Below are positions 55,016 through 64,000 of a DNA stretch of 64,000 bases, piece by piece. Position 1 is the stretch's first letter; every line of letters starts with the position of its first letter. Under the pieces are notes generated by a model that was not told the DNA's origin, made no database searches, and saw only the letters and a program-made list of their open reading frames with translations. Source of the DNA: Escherichia fergusonii ATCC 35469 (GTDB lineage: Bacteria; Pseudomonadota; Gammaproteobacteria; Enterobacterales; Enterobacteriaceae); NCBI RefSeq assembly GCF_000026225.1, contig NC_011740.1, positions 3,410,001 to 3,474,000 of the forward strand. Direction: 5' to 3'. A program made the position numbers and the translations under genes.

Positions 55016-57606
55016 TAGCGGCACTCCAGGTCTGCATAGCTAATAGCATTAGCTAGCTCGCTTTCTGGTAATTGATAGCTTGCCCGACATTGCTGATAAG
55101 AATTTTCTCCCCACTGTATATTTATTATGCCTTGTAAAGGCAAACCGGAGAGATATACCTGCCCACTGTCACCCACTATTCCTGTAATCTGAGTTGTCCC
55201 CTCAGTGGATACACTGGCCGTCGCACCAAATGGAACTGATTTACTACGATAGCGAATATTAAATAAACCACGAATACCAACATGTGCATTAAACTCAGCA
55301 CGAACTAAAGCACCTTTGCTAGGTATCACTTCCATAGTAGTAGCATCTAATTCTGTATGCATACTCATAGACATAGGGTCTAAAGAGATATTATTACGCC
55401 GATATTCCGTGGCATAAGGTACGACAGCATAGCCACGCCAGTCTGTTTTAACCCCTGTTCCGCGTTCCACATTAACATTATTTGCCCCTGGCGCTTTTAT
55501 CAGTATATTTGTTTCACCTAACGGCTGACTTAGCGTGAAACCATTTTCGTGAATAACCATGGCACCACTTAAACCATAGTTAAATTGCTGGTTACGATTA
55601 TTATCGTAGCTGTATCCAGAATTTAGTGAACCATATGTACCACGGTAATTTAAACCTACCGAGCCATTTTCGCCATTATTCTGGTTGGCAAAATTTTGTT
55701 GAACATTATAGTTGAGATTATGTTGTTCCAGCAGCGATCCAGATACTCCGACATACTGATTTACATGACCGCTATTATCCTGATTGTAACCATAAGTCGC
55801 TGTCATAGAATTTGTCACAGTACGCCCATCGACTGCTGGTGATAACCAATTACTGATCGGCAATGAGACATTTACGGATAAGATTCTGTCCGCATCTGAA
55901 CCTGGTGACTTGCTATAATTATAAGCAATATTTAAATAAATCCCATGTACGCTCGTATTATAGCCAACCTGATACAAGGTATCTTTATTATTCGTATTCC
56001 AGTAAGTTTGTTGACTTGCCGCCAAATACATAGAGCCATATTCGCCCAATGGTTGCGATATATTTGCCTGAAACTTTCCTCTTTTGTTATAACGTAAATT
56101 ATAAAAATCATTCCAGTTATAAACATAGTCTTTTTCATTAAGGGTATCTGGATCGATAACCGTACCCGACATTTTTTTGTATGTGGTATCACTCAACGAA
56201 TAAAATCCCTCCGTCGAATAGCGATAACCAATAATCTGAAACGCCGTACCTGTTTGTACTAACGATTTTGAGTATAGAAAACGGTACGATTGCCCTTGAT
56301 GTTTACTGCCATCAGTAAGGGTGCTATTGGCTTGCGTCAAATCAAATGACGTCGCACCAAACATACCAAAGTTGAATCCAAGACCGAGTGCAATTGCCCG
56401 ATAATTATTTGAGTATTGCATCCCTCCGTAGGCGGTAATATCCCAGGGTAACCCCCAAATCAAATCTCCTTGAAAGACATTCGGACTGTTTTGATTATAG
56501 CTATTGCTACGATATTTACCGACCGTTGCCGAATATTTAATATGCCCTTCTCGTTGAAGAATGGGAACAGCGGCGTAAGGAATGGTATAGATAGTTTCGG
56601 AATTATCAGACTCTTTGATCGTAACTTCCAAATCCCCAGCGGAAGACGTAGGGTTCAGATCATTGATTTCAAAAGGTCCGGGAGGAGTATATGTCTGATA
56701 AATAACATAGCCATTTTGTTTAATCGTTACCTGAGCATTACTTTTAGCAATACCGCGCACAGTGGGGGCAAAACCACTTTGGCTATCGGGTAGCATGTTT
56801 TCATCGGATTCAAGTTTAGCACCACGAATACTCACGCTGTCGAAAACATCCGATGAAGACCAGGTATCACCTAGTGTTAATTCACTTTTAAAAGGAATAA
56901 TTACTCGTTGTAACGTACTACTCACATGTGCAATTTTACCCGGTGAATTACCTGAACGACTCCATGTAGAATAATCACGAAAACGCCACGCCCCTAAATT
57001 TAAACCTGAACGGAGATTTAAATAATAACTATCAGACGCATAGTCTCCACGATCACTGTTGCCAGAAAAATCATAATTAATAAGAATGGCCGGGATACCA
57101 TTATCCCATTCCTCAGGCGGAATATAACCACGTGCTTCATGCTTTAATATTGCCTGCGGAAAGGTCAGTTTGAGTCGTTGCGCATCCAGTTCAGGAGTAT
57201 ATTGAACTTCTGCAAACCATATACGTAAATCGAGACAATTATTCCCCTCTGCTTGCGCCTGCTCCGGCAATGCACTTTTGTTAATTCCTAAAGTAACTAA
57301 CTCATCGAGCGAAAAACAGGGGATCAACTGATTCTGCTCATCAGCGTTGAAAGTCACCTTACGTGATGTCAAAGGCGAATCATTGACCCATATTTCAACC
57401 TCATAGCTACCAGGCAGATATGTCATCCCTTTCTCAAAACGAGATAAATCAGCAACAGCTTCGGTATCACCCGACAGGAATGCAGGGTTAAAGCGCATAC
57501 CCGCCACTGAACACGTAGGCAAAAGTGTCAGTAGAAGCAGCATACACCGCCTCATCTGCTTGTGCCTTGCCATCCCGTGTTCGAGTTTTCTGAGCTTTAG
57601 GTTCAT
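55015..57606 (-). CDS. aufC: Outer-membrane fimbrial usher (AufC-like)
   Basis: FimD/PapC-type usher of 863 residues. Signal peptide about 1-36; N-terminal chaperone-binding domain beginning MRFNPAFLSGDTEAVADLSRFEKGMTYLPGSYEVEIWVN; a 24-strand barrel with plug (about 150-660; SDSGFAPTVRGIAKSNAQVTIKQNGYVIYQTYTPPGPFEI style motif); two C-terminal domains ending with a Cys pair (QQCRASYQL, ADLECR). Ribosome site CAGGG lies upstream. It is longest in the operon and follows aufB after 40 bases. Confidence 0.88.
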   Translation of the reverse strand: MNLKLRKLEHGMARHKQMRRCMLLLLTLLPTCSVAGMRFNPAFLSGDTEAVADLSRFEKGMTYLPGSYEVEIWVNDSPLTSRKVTFNADEQNQLIPCFSLDELVTLGINKSALPEQAQAEGNNCLDLRIWFAEVQYTPELDAQRLKLTFPQAILKHEARGYIPPEEWDNGIPAILINYDFSGNSDRGDYASDSYYLNLRSGLNLGAWRFRDYSTWSRSGNSPGKIAHVSSTLQRVIIPFKSELTLGDTWSSSDVFDSVSIRGAKLESDENMLPDSQSGFAPTVRGIAKSNAQVTIKQNGYVIYQTYTPPGPFEINDLNPTSSAGDLEVTIKESDNSETIYTIPYAAVPILQREGHIKYSATVGKYRSNSYNQNSPNVFQGDLIWGLPWDITAYGGMQYSNNYRAIALGLGFNFGMFGATSFDLTQANSTLTDGSKHQGQSYRFLYSKSLVQTGTAFQIIGYRYSTEGFYSLSDTTYKKMSGTVIDPDTLNEKDYVYNWNDFYNLRYNKRGKFQANISQPLGEYGSMYLAASQQTYWNTNNKDTLYQVGYNTSVHGIYLNIAYNYSKSPGSDADRILSVNVSLPISNWLSPAVDGRTVTNSMTATYGYNQDNSGHVNQYVGVSGSLLEQHNLNYNVQQNFANQNNGENGSVGLNYRGTYGSLNSGYSYDNNRNQQFNYGLSGAMVIHENGFTLSQPLGETNILIKAPGANNVNVERGTGVKTDWRGYAVVPYATEYRRNNISLDPMSMSMHTELDATTMEVIPSKGALVRAEFNAHVGIRGLFNIRYRSKSVPFGATASVSTEGTTQITGIVGDSGQVYLSGLPLQGIINIQWGENSYQQCRASYQLPESELANAISYADLECR

Positions 57607-57646
57607 ATCCCTGACCTGAGTTACTTTAATGTTTTATCTTCCAGGT

Positions 57647-58399
57647 TTATTGCATCGTTCCCTTTTGCCTGGCCGTCGTAGCACCGTAATCATTAATTGT
57701 TTGATACGTAATTTCCCCCGCTAACGTCACCGGTGAAGTTACTGTGATGTCACTTTTCGGGGGAACAAACGTATTAGGTAATTTTGTCCCTTGCACCCTG
57801 ATTCCAGTCACCGTCAGATAATAGGGAGAAGGGTTAATGATTTTCAGTTGTTTACCTTCGTATTTAAATCGCAGCATATCCCGCGCTTTACCAGCCTGGA
57901 CAGGTAAATTTATTGGACGGTAAAATAATTTAATTCTGTTTTGTAACGCCAGTTGTAACGTGTTTTTCTGGGTATTCTTCTCATCCGTTGGCGGAATCGC
58001 TTTCACATTCATCCAGAATAATGTTTCGCGATCAGTCGGTAACTGTGATTTACCAATAAACATTATCCTCAATGATGCTTCTTTTCGCGTTGGCAACATA
58101 AATAAAGGAGGCGTAACCACAAAATCCTGACTTTTTTTACTGCTTTGATTGTCATCAACCCATGACTGGATTAAATAGCTGGTGTTAGCCCCACCATTCT
58201 GCACATTTAATGTAATTTGCTGACTGTCAGATGGATAAATCAGACGCGTGGAGCCGAGGCCGAAACCACCCGCAGCAATAGAGTTGACAGATATGGCAGA
58301 CAGTAAAAATAGAGCACCGACCCTTATGACATATTGAGCATTCAGCAAAGAATTAATGTTTCTATTCGTAAAACATTTATTTTTTGAAATCCATCTCAT
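57647..58399 (-). CDS. aufB: Periplasmic fimbrial chaperone (AufB-like)
   Basis: PapD-like chaperone of 250 residues; AAGGATG lies before the start. The N-terminal region is a long signal peptide (about 1-43). Characteristic blocks: GFGLGSTRLIYPSDSQQITLNVQN, FVVTPPLFMLPTRKEASLRI, DRETLFWMNVKAIPP, NRIKLFYRPINLP and INPSPYYLTVTGIRV. It sits between the major pilin gene and the usher gene. It probably serves the major subunit. Confidence 0.85.
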   Translation of the reverse strand: MRWISKNKCFTNRNINSLLNAQYVIRVGALFLLSAISVNSIAAGGFGLGSTRLIYPSDSQQITLNVQNGGANTSYLIQSWVDDNQSSKKSQDFVVTPPLFMLPTRKEASLRIMFIGKSQLPTDRETLFWMNVKAIPPTDEKNTQKNTLQLALQNRIKLFYRPINLPVQAGKARDMLRFKYEGKQLKIINPSPYYLTVTGIRVQGTKLPNTFVPPKSDITVTSPVTLAGEITYQTINDYGATTARQKGTMQ

Positions 58400-58518
58400 A
58401 CTGCATCCTTGTAGATGAAACTAATTTTAATTACTGATACGTGTCTATTTATTATAATTCAACACGTAATATTAATTTCAGGCTACAAATAACTGTAACC
58501 TGAAATTTTCTTGCGTAA

Positions 58519-59223
58519 TTATTCGTACAGCACGACGAAACTTGCCGTAGATTTAACCAGACCGGGTGCAACGGTATTACCGTTCTGCGCATAGCCCGCA
58601 GTAAATGCCGCAGTAAAATCATGTTTGACTGCATCGCCGGGAATCACGTAAGCCGCCGAAGAACCACTACCCTGAGGAGTTTGTGTATTCAGTTTAATCA
58701 GACCATCAGCTGTCGTGTTTTTAGAATAAATACGAATCCCTACACCTGTTGCACCTGCTTCGCCATTACCATCAGCATCAGTGTCTCCTTCAACTTCATT
58801 GGCAAGCGTCTGATTAGCACTGTCTGCTACGCCAGTAAAACGAAATTCAATATTTTGACTGTCCGTATTGCTACAATCGGTCAGTTTAATGTTGAAGTCA
58901 GTCTGGTTACTGGCTCCCGTTGCCTCGGTATCAATGCCTGTGAAAGCGTTAGAAGGTACGACTGGCAGTACCACTTCAATCTGTTTCGATTCTGTAGCAA
59001 CCTTGCATGTCGCTTTAACCACACGCCCCGTAAAGCGGATGTTTCCGCCCATCGCATCGGTGTTGCTATCCATATCGGTAAGTTTTGGATAATCAACGGT
59101 ACTCCAGTCTGTATCCGCGCCACCAAATTTTGATGCATCGCCTGGCGCAGCGATTACCGCTGTTGACATCAGCATACCTGATGCCAGTAAAGCTACAGAT
59201 AAATTAGATAAATGAAATTTCAT
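58519..59223 (-). CDS. aufA: Major fimbrial subunit (AufA-like)
   Basis: First gene of the operon, with strong ribosome site AAGGAAAGG. The 234-residue pilin has a signal peptide cut near AAP (about 26), an Asp-rich N-terminal stretch of some 30 residues before GGNIRFTGRVVKATCKV, the second Cys in LTDCSNT, and C-terminal SFVVLYE with penultimate Tyr. A loop at about 147-155 (DTDADGNGE) has the DxDxDG spacing of calcium-binding loops. At 234 residues it is longer than typical FimA-type pilins. A 120-base gap precedes aufB. Confidence 0.82.
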   Translation of the reverse strand: MKFHLSNLSVALLASGMLMSTAVIAAPGDASKFGGADTDWSTVDYPKLTDMDSNTDAMGGNIRFTGRVVKATCKVATESKQIEVVLPVVPSNAFTGIDTEATGASNQTDFNIKLTDCSNTDSQNIEFRFTGVADSANQTLANEVEGDTDADGNGEAGATGVGIRIYSKNTTADGLIKLNTQTPQGSGSSAAYVIPGDAVKHDFTAAFTAGYAQNGNTVAPGLVKSTASFVVLYE

Positions 59224-59642
59224 TTATACCTTTCCTTTTGTTAAAAAATCCAAGTGATATAGGCAATTTTTCATATGTAACTATCATGGGTTACGATACA
59301 AAAAAGAATAAATGGGTACTGGTAACCCCACAGGAATGAATGAAGAGAAAGAATGATAGATAAATATTATATTTAGTGAGGATAATTTAACTCTAAAAAA
59401 ACTGATTCGCAATCAATGGTTTTAAATTATAACCTATCCACTTGAAAAAAAAGAGAATTACATTCACCAGAGTAATTAAACCACGGCAACAACAATAATT
59501 AAAATGAATAATCTTCTCTTATTCATATAAAAATAATATCAAATCCTCTTGATTTAAATTAATTCTCACAATTAATTTTCAGAATACATTCACAATGCAA
59601 ATTCAATGAAAATAATTATTCGTTTTACGTATTATACCAATA
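59224..59642. other. AT-rich region upstream of aufA
   Basis: About 420 bases of very AT-rich DNA between the glgP terminator and aufA, no gene. It must hold the auf promoter and is a likely H-NS target. Two repeats stand out: GGGTTAC (59288-59294) facing GTAACCC (59322-59328), and a perfect nine-base inverted repeat AAATTAATT-ctcac-AATTAATTT (59556-59578). Confidence 0.5.
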
Positions 59643-59693
59643 CAAAAAAATGCCGTGTGTTCCATTAAAGATAATCTTTATGGAAACACCCGG
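59643..59693 (-). terminator. glgP (glg operon) terminator
   Basis: On the minus strand GCCGGGTGTTTCCATAAAG pairs with CTTTAATGGAACACACGGC around a short loop and is followed by ATTTTTTTG. It lies 20 bases after glgP and ends the glycogen operon. Confidence 0.85.
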
Positions 59694-59712
59694 CAGTGTC
59701 ATTAGGTAATAA

Positions 59713-62160
59713 TTACAATCTCACCGGATCGATATGCCAGATATGATCAGCGTACTCTTTGATAGTGCGGTCAGAAGAGAAATAACCCATATTAGCGATG
59801 TTCAGCATTGCTTTTGCAGTCCACTCTTCCTGGCGACCATACAGTTCGTCCACTTTATCCTGACAATCAACGTAACTGCGGTAATCAGCCAGTACCTGAT
59901 AGTGATCACCAAAGTTAATCAGTGAATCCACCAAATCCCGGTAACGCCCCGGTTCTTCCGGGCTGAAAACACCGCTGCCAATTTGCGTCAGCACCTGATG
60001 CAGCTCTTCATCTTTCTCATAGTACTCACGCGGCTTATAGCCCTGACGACGCAGTTCTTCCACTTCTTCCGCAGTATTACCAAAGATAAAGATATTGTCA
60101 GCACCGACATGATCCAGCATCTCGACGTTCGCACCGTCCAGCGTACCGATAGTCAGCGCGCCGTTAAGTGCAAACTTCATATTACTGGTGCCGGAAGCTT
60201 CTGTGCCTGCCAGGGAAATTTGTTCTGACAGATCAGCCGCTGGAATGATCATCTGCGCCAGACTCACGCTGTAGTTCGGGATAAATACAACCTTCAGTTT
60301 GTCGCCAATCTGCGGATCGTTATTGATCACTTTCGCCACATCGTTGATCAGGTGAATGATGTGTTTTGCCATGTAATATGCTGAAGCAGCTTTCCCGGCA
60401 AAAATGTTCACACGCGGCACCCACTCTGCATCAGGATCAGCCTTAATGCGGTTGTAGCGGGTAATCACATGCAGCACATTCATCAATTGACGTTTGTACT
60501 CGTGGATACGTTTGATCTGCACATCAAACAACGCTTTCGGATTAACGACAACGTTGAGCTGTTGCGCGATAAAAATAGCCAGACGCTTTTTGTTTTCCAG
60601 CTTGGCATTGTGAATTGCCCGATTAACCAGCGGGAAATCGCAGTGCTGTTCAAGTTCGCTGAGCTGGCTTAGGTCGGTACGCCAGTTACGACCAATATTT
60701 TCGTCCAGCACTTTGGAAAGCGACGGGTTAGCCACAGCCAGCCAGCGACGCGGCGTTACGCCGTTCGTCACGTTGGTAAAGCGCCCAGGGAAAATCGTCG
60801 CGAAATCCGCAAATAGCGATTGCACCATCAGGTTTGAGTGCAGCTCGGACACACCGTTGACTTTATGGCTAACCACAACCGCCAGCCACGCCATCCGCAC
60901 ACGTCGGCCGTTCGATTCATCAATGATCGACGCACGCCCCAGCAGACCGGTATCGTTCGGATACTGCTCCTGCACGGTTTTCAGGAAGTAGTCGTTGATC
61001 TCAAAGATGATCTGCAAATGACGCGGCAGGATTTTACCCAGCATATCTACCGGCCAGGTTTCCAGCGCTTCACTCATCAGCGTGTGGTTGGTATAGGAGA
61101 AGACCTGACAACACACTTCAAACGCGTCATCCCAGCTAAACTTATGCTCATCAATCAACAGGCGCATAAGCTCTGGGATCGACAACACCGGGTGGGTATC
61201 GTTGAGGTGAATGGCGATTTTATCCGCCAGATTGTCGTAGGTTTTATGCAGCTGATAATGACGGCTTAGAATATCCTGCACGGTGGCGGAGACCAGGAAA
61301 TACTCCTGGCGCAGGCGTAACTCACGACCTGAGTAGGTGGAATCATCCGGGTAAAGTACGCGGGAAACGTTCTCGGAGTGGTTTTTATCTTCCACTGCGG
61401 CAAAGTAGTCGCCCTGGTTGAATTTACCGAGGTTAATTTCACTACTGGCCTGAGCATTCCACAAACGCAAGGTATTGGTCGCGTCAGTGTCGTAGCCAGG
61501 GATAATCTGGTCGTAAGCAACTGCGAGGATCTCTTCGGTTTCAATCCAGCGAGTTTTCTTACCCTCCTGCTGGATACGCCCGCCAAAGCGAACTTTGTAA
61601 CGGGTGTTGTGCCGTTTGAACTCCCACGGGTTGCCATATTCCAGCCAGTAGTCTGGAGACTCTTTCTGGCTGCCGTTGACGATGTTCTGCTTAAACATGC
61701 CGTAGTCGTAACGGATACCATAACCACGACCTGGCAGCCCTAAGGTTGCCAGTGAGTCAAGGAAACAGGCCGCCAGACGCCCCAGACCACCGTTGCCGAG
61801 GCCAGGGTCATTTTCTTCATCAATCAACTCTTCAAGATCTAAGCCCATTGCTTCCAGTGCGTTTTTAACATCGTCATAAATACCTAACGATAACAACGCA
61901 TTGGACAGGGTTCGACCAATCAGAAACTCCATCGACAGGTAGTAAACCTGGCGAGTTTCCTGCGACAACTGCGCACGGTTAGAGCGCAACCAGCGCTCTA
62001 CAAGGCGGTCGCGCACCGCAAACAGTGTCGCGTTAAGCCATTCATGTTTATTGGCAATGACAGGATCTTTGCCAATCGTAAACATCAGCTTATAGGCGAT
62101 TGAATGCTTAAGAGCCTCAACGCTAAGTGTGGGCGATGCATAAGTAAATGGAGCATTCAT
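59713..62160 (-). CDS. glgP: Glycogen phosphorylase GlgP
   Basis: PLP-dependent family 35 enzyme that shortens glycogen chains to glucose-1-phosphate. The 815 residues contain YLSMEFLIGRTLSNALL, DPGLGNGGLGRLAACFLDSLATLGLPGRGYGIRYDYGMF and the PLP-Lys region TEASGTSNMKFALNGALTIGTLDGANVEM. Sequence is distinct from MalP in the same window (about half identical by eye). Last gene of the glg operon, 19 bases after glgA. Confidence 0.98.
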   Translation of the reverse strand: MNAPFTYASPTLSVEALKHSIAYKLMFTIGKDPVIANKHEWLNATLFAVRDRLVERWLRSNRAQLSQETRQVYYLSMEFLIGRTLSNALLSLGIYDDVKNALEAMGLDLEELIDEENDPGLGNGGLGRLAACFLDSLATLGLPGRGYGIRYDYGMFKQNIVNGSQKESPDYWLEYGNPWEFKRHNTRYKVRFGGRIQQEGKKTRWIETEEILAVAYDQIIPGYDTDATNTLRLWNAQASSEINLGKFNQGDYFAAVEDKNHSENVSRVLYPDDSTYSGRELRLRQEYFLVSATVQDILSRHYQLHKTYDNLADKIAIHLNDTHPVLSIPELMRLLIDEHKFSWDDAFEVCCQVFSYTNHTLMSEALETWPVDMLGKILPRHLQIIFEINDYFLKTVQEQYPNDTGLLGRASIIDESNGRRVRMAWLAVVVSHKVNGVSELHSNLMVQSLFADFATIFPGRFTNVTNGVTPRRWLAVANPSLSKVLDENIGRNWRTDLSQLSELEQHCDFPLVNRAIHNAKLENKKRLAIFIAQQLNVVVNPKALFDVQIKRIHEYKRQLMNVLHVITRYNRIKADPDAEWVPRVNIFAGKAASAYYMAKHIIHLINDVAKVINNDPQIGDKLKVVFIPNYSVSLAQMIIPAADLSEQISLAGTEASGTSNMKFALNGALTIGTLDGANVEMLDHVGADNIFIFGNTAEEVEELRRQGYKPREYYEKDEELHQVLTQIGSGVFSPEEPGRYRDLVDSLINFGDHYQVLADYRSYVDCQDKVDELYGRQEEWTAKAMLNIANMGYFSSDRTIKEYADHIWHIDPVRL

Positions 62161-62179
62161 ATAGGTGATCCCTGGGATA

Positions 62180-63613
62180 CTATTTCAAGCGATAGTAAAG
62201 CTCACGGTACGACTTCGCCGCGACATGCCAGCTGAAGTCCATTGACATCGCCTGACGTTGTACAAACCGCCAAAGAGAAGGTCGGGACCACAACACAAAG
62301 GCGCGTCGGATGGCACGAAGTAGTGACCAGGCATTGCTATCTTCAAATACAAACCCACTGGCGATGCCGTCCGCAAGGTTTTCCAGCGAACTATCAGACA
62401 CCGTATCAGCAAGCCCACCAGTACGCCGCACCAGCGGTAACGTACCGTACTTCAATCCATAAAGTTGCGTTAAACCGCACGGCTCAAAACGGCTGGGCAC
62501 CAGAATGACATCCGCGCCGCCCATAATGCGATGAGAAAACGCTTCGTGATAACCAATCTGTACACCTACCTGACCGGGATGTTCCGCTGCGGCTGCCAGG
62601 AACCCTTCCTGCAAAACGGGGTCGCCCGCGCCGAGAAGAGCGAGCTGTCCGCCTTGCTCAAGCAGGCCGGGTAATGCTTCCAGTACCAGATCCAAACCTT
62701 TCTGGCTGGTAAGGCGACTCACAACAGCAAAAAGCGGCGCTTTATCGTCAACCTTAAGCCCCATGGCGATCTGCAACTGACGTTTGTTCTCCGCTTTCTC
62801 TTCCAGTGTGTCACGGGTATAGCGTGATGCGAGCAATAAGTCTGTTTCAGGACTCCAGATTTTCTCATCAACACCATTCAACACCCCGGAAAGACGACCT
62901 TCCCGATGACGCTGCTGCAACAGACCTTCCATACCATATGCAAACTGAGGCTCGGTAATTTCACGCGCATAAGTCGGGCTAACCGCCGTAATGTGATCAG
63001 CGTAATACAGCCCTGATTTCAGGAATGAAATCTGACCGTTGAACTCCAGGCCGTTAATGTTAAAGAACGACCACGGCAACTGAATTTCATCCATATGATG
63101 GGCGTAAAACATCCCCTGATACGCCAGGTTATGTACGGTAAACACTGACTTCGCCGGGCGACCCCGCGCTGCCAGATAAGCAGGTGCCAGACCAGCATGC
63201 CAGTCGTGAGCGTGGACAACATCCGGACGCCAGAAAGGATCGAGTCCACAAGCCATTTCGCATCCTACCCACCCTAACAGAGCGAAACGGATGACGTTGT
63301 CAGTGTAAGCAAACAAGTTTGTGTCATGGTATGGGCTACCCGGACGATCATAGAGATGCGGGGCGTCGATCAGATAAATTCCGACCCCGTTGTAGTGGCC
63401 GAACAGCAACGTAATTGGCCCGGCGAACGTATCCCGACGGGTTACCACCTGCGCATCCGTAATACCACGACGAATGTCGGGGAAGGCAGGTAACAATACG
63501 CGCGCGTCCACGCCATCCTCGATTTGCACTGCAGGCAACGCACCGATGACATCCGCCAGACCGCCCGTTTTTAGCAACGGGAACATCTCAGAACAAACGT
63601 GTAAAACCTGCAT
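62180..63613 (-). CDS. glgA: Glycogen synthase GlgA
   Basis: ADP-glucose-dependent glycosyltransferase family 5 enzyme that elongates glycogen. The 477 residues show the ADP-glucose-binding KTGGLADV (about 15-22) near the N-terminus, HAHDWHAG, SRLTSQKGLDLV and the C-terminal catalytic region SRFEPCGLTQLYGLKYGT with the conserved Glu (about 377). Its ATG overlaps the glgC stop by one base (TAATG). Confidence 0.98.
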   Translation of the reverse strand: MQVLHVCSEMFPLLKTGGLADVIGALPAVQIEDGVDARVLLPAFPDIRRGITDAQVVTRRDTFAGPITLLFGHYNGVGIYLIDAPHLYDRPGSPYHDTNLFAYTDNVIRFALLGWVGCEMACGLDPFWRPDVVHAHDWHAGLAPAYLAARGRPAKSVFTVHNLAYQGMFYAHHMDEIQLPWSFFNINGLEFNGQISFLKSGLYYADHITAVSPTYAREITEPQFAYGMEGLLQQRHREGRLSGVLNGVDEKIWSPETDLLLASRYTRDTLEEKAENKRQLQIAMGLKVDDKAPLFAVVSRLTSQKGLDLVLEALPGLLEQGGQLALLGAGDPVLQEGFLAAAAEHPGQVGVQIGYHEAFSHRIMGGADVILVPSRFEPCGLTQLYGLKYGTLPLVRRTGGLADTVSDSSLENLADGIASGFVFEDSNAWSLLRAIRRAFVLWSRPSLWRFVQRQAMSMDFSWHVAAKSYRELYYRLK

Positions 63614-64000
63614 TATCGCTCCTGTTTATGCCCTAACTTCCGCAGCATCTCACGGGTTACCAGCACGATGCCTTCCTCTGAACGGTAGAAACGACGTGCA
63701 TCTTCCTCCGCATTCTCCCCAATCACCATCCCTTCCGGAATGACACAGGCACGGTCAATGACGCAGCGACGTAAACGACAAGAACGTCCTACCCATACTT
63801 CCGGCAGCAATACTGCCGAATCGATATTACAGAATGAATTTACACGGACTCTGGAGAAGAGAACGGATTGCACTACGACTGAACCGGAGATCACGCAGCC
63901 GCCGGAAACCAGCGAGTTAAGCGTCATACCATGGCTGCCTGAACGGTCCTGAACAAACTTCGCCGGAGGCAGAGATTCGTTATAAGTACGAATCGGCCAG
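63613..64000 (-). CDS. glgC: Glucose-1-phosphate adenylyltransferase GlgC, C-terminal part (cut by window edge)
   Basis: GlgC makes ADP-glucose, the committed and allosterically controlled step of glycogen synthesis. Only about the last 129 codons are here: ...[32 protein letters not shown] onward, the left-handed beta-helix domain ([32 protein letters not shown]) and the tail [28 protein letters not shown]. The catalytic N-terminus lies outside the window. Confidence 0.97.

Noticed and set aside
59224..59712. Phase-variable invertible promoter for the fimbrial operon, as in fim
   Set aside because: No recombinase gene is nearby. The inverted repeats seen have arms of seven to nine bases at short spacing, unlike the fimS switch.
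48707..59712. Island delivered by an integrase or insertion sequence
   Set aside because: No tRNA, integrase, transposase or flanking direct repeat could be seen at the borders.

Overview
The window is a stretch of enterobacterial chromosome, almost certainly Escherichia (E. coli or a very close sister species). The gene order dam-damX-aroB-aroK-hofQPONM / mrcA / nudE / igaA-yrfG-hslRO / yhgE / pckA / envZ-ompR / greB-yhgF-feoABC / rpnA / bioH / gntX-nfuA-gntT / malQP / malT / rtcAB / rtcR / glpRGE / glpD / glgP-glgA-glgC is the E. coli backbone. Most proteins match remembered K-12 sequences almost residue for residue. HofM-HofQ, the C-terminal half of YhgE and parts of MalT look clearly more diverged. 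No sequence search was run, so species and identity statements rest on recall.

Layout. 1-7.2 kb, minus strand: N-terminus of Dam, DamX, two shikimate-pathway enzymes, and the hof (PilMNOPQ/ComA-E-like) cluster, divergent from mrcA. 7.3-18.8 kb: cell wall (PBP1A), Nudix hydrolase, the Rcs brake IgaA, heat-shock factors HslR and HslO, YhgE and PEP carboxykinase with two strong CRP sites. 18.9-19.6 kb: an accessory RelE/HigB-type toxin and Xre antitoxin pair between pckA and envZ. 19.6-28.1 kb: EnvZ/OmpR, GreB, the Tex-like YhgF and the ferrous iron system FeoABC with FNR and Fur sites. 28.2-33.1 kb: the RpnA nuclease with its nested small antitoxin plus a broken extra copy of that module, then BioH, GntX, NfuA (IscR site) and the gluconate transporter GntT (two GntR operators). 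33.2-48.7 kb: maltose regulon (malQP, malT), RNA repair (rtcBA from a sigma54 promoter, rtcR) and the glp genes.

48.7-59.7 kb is the main accessory island. It sits between glpD and glgP, an interval of only a few hundred bases in K-12. It holds a zinc-ribbon protein, an ankyrin-repeat protein, a multi-spanning membrane protein fused to a PstS-like binding domain, and a seven-gene chaperone-usher fimbrial operon. Gene order (pilin, chaperone, usher, two pilins, second chaperone, two-domain adhesin) and position match the auf fimbriae known from uropathogenic E. coli. The window closes with glycogen genes glgP, glgA and the 3' end of glgC.

The most interesting signals are the rpnA locus, where an intragenic antitoxin is followed by a second, nonsense-interrupted C-terminal module; the uncharacterised membrane/PstS fusion with its ankyrin and zinc-ribbon neighbours; the toxin-antitoxin pair with its palindromic operator and a hairpin over the antitoxin ribosome binding site; and a calcium-loop-like DxDxDG motif in the major pilin. 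No rRNA, tRNA, CRISPR array, prophage or intact insertion sequence was seen.
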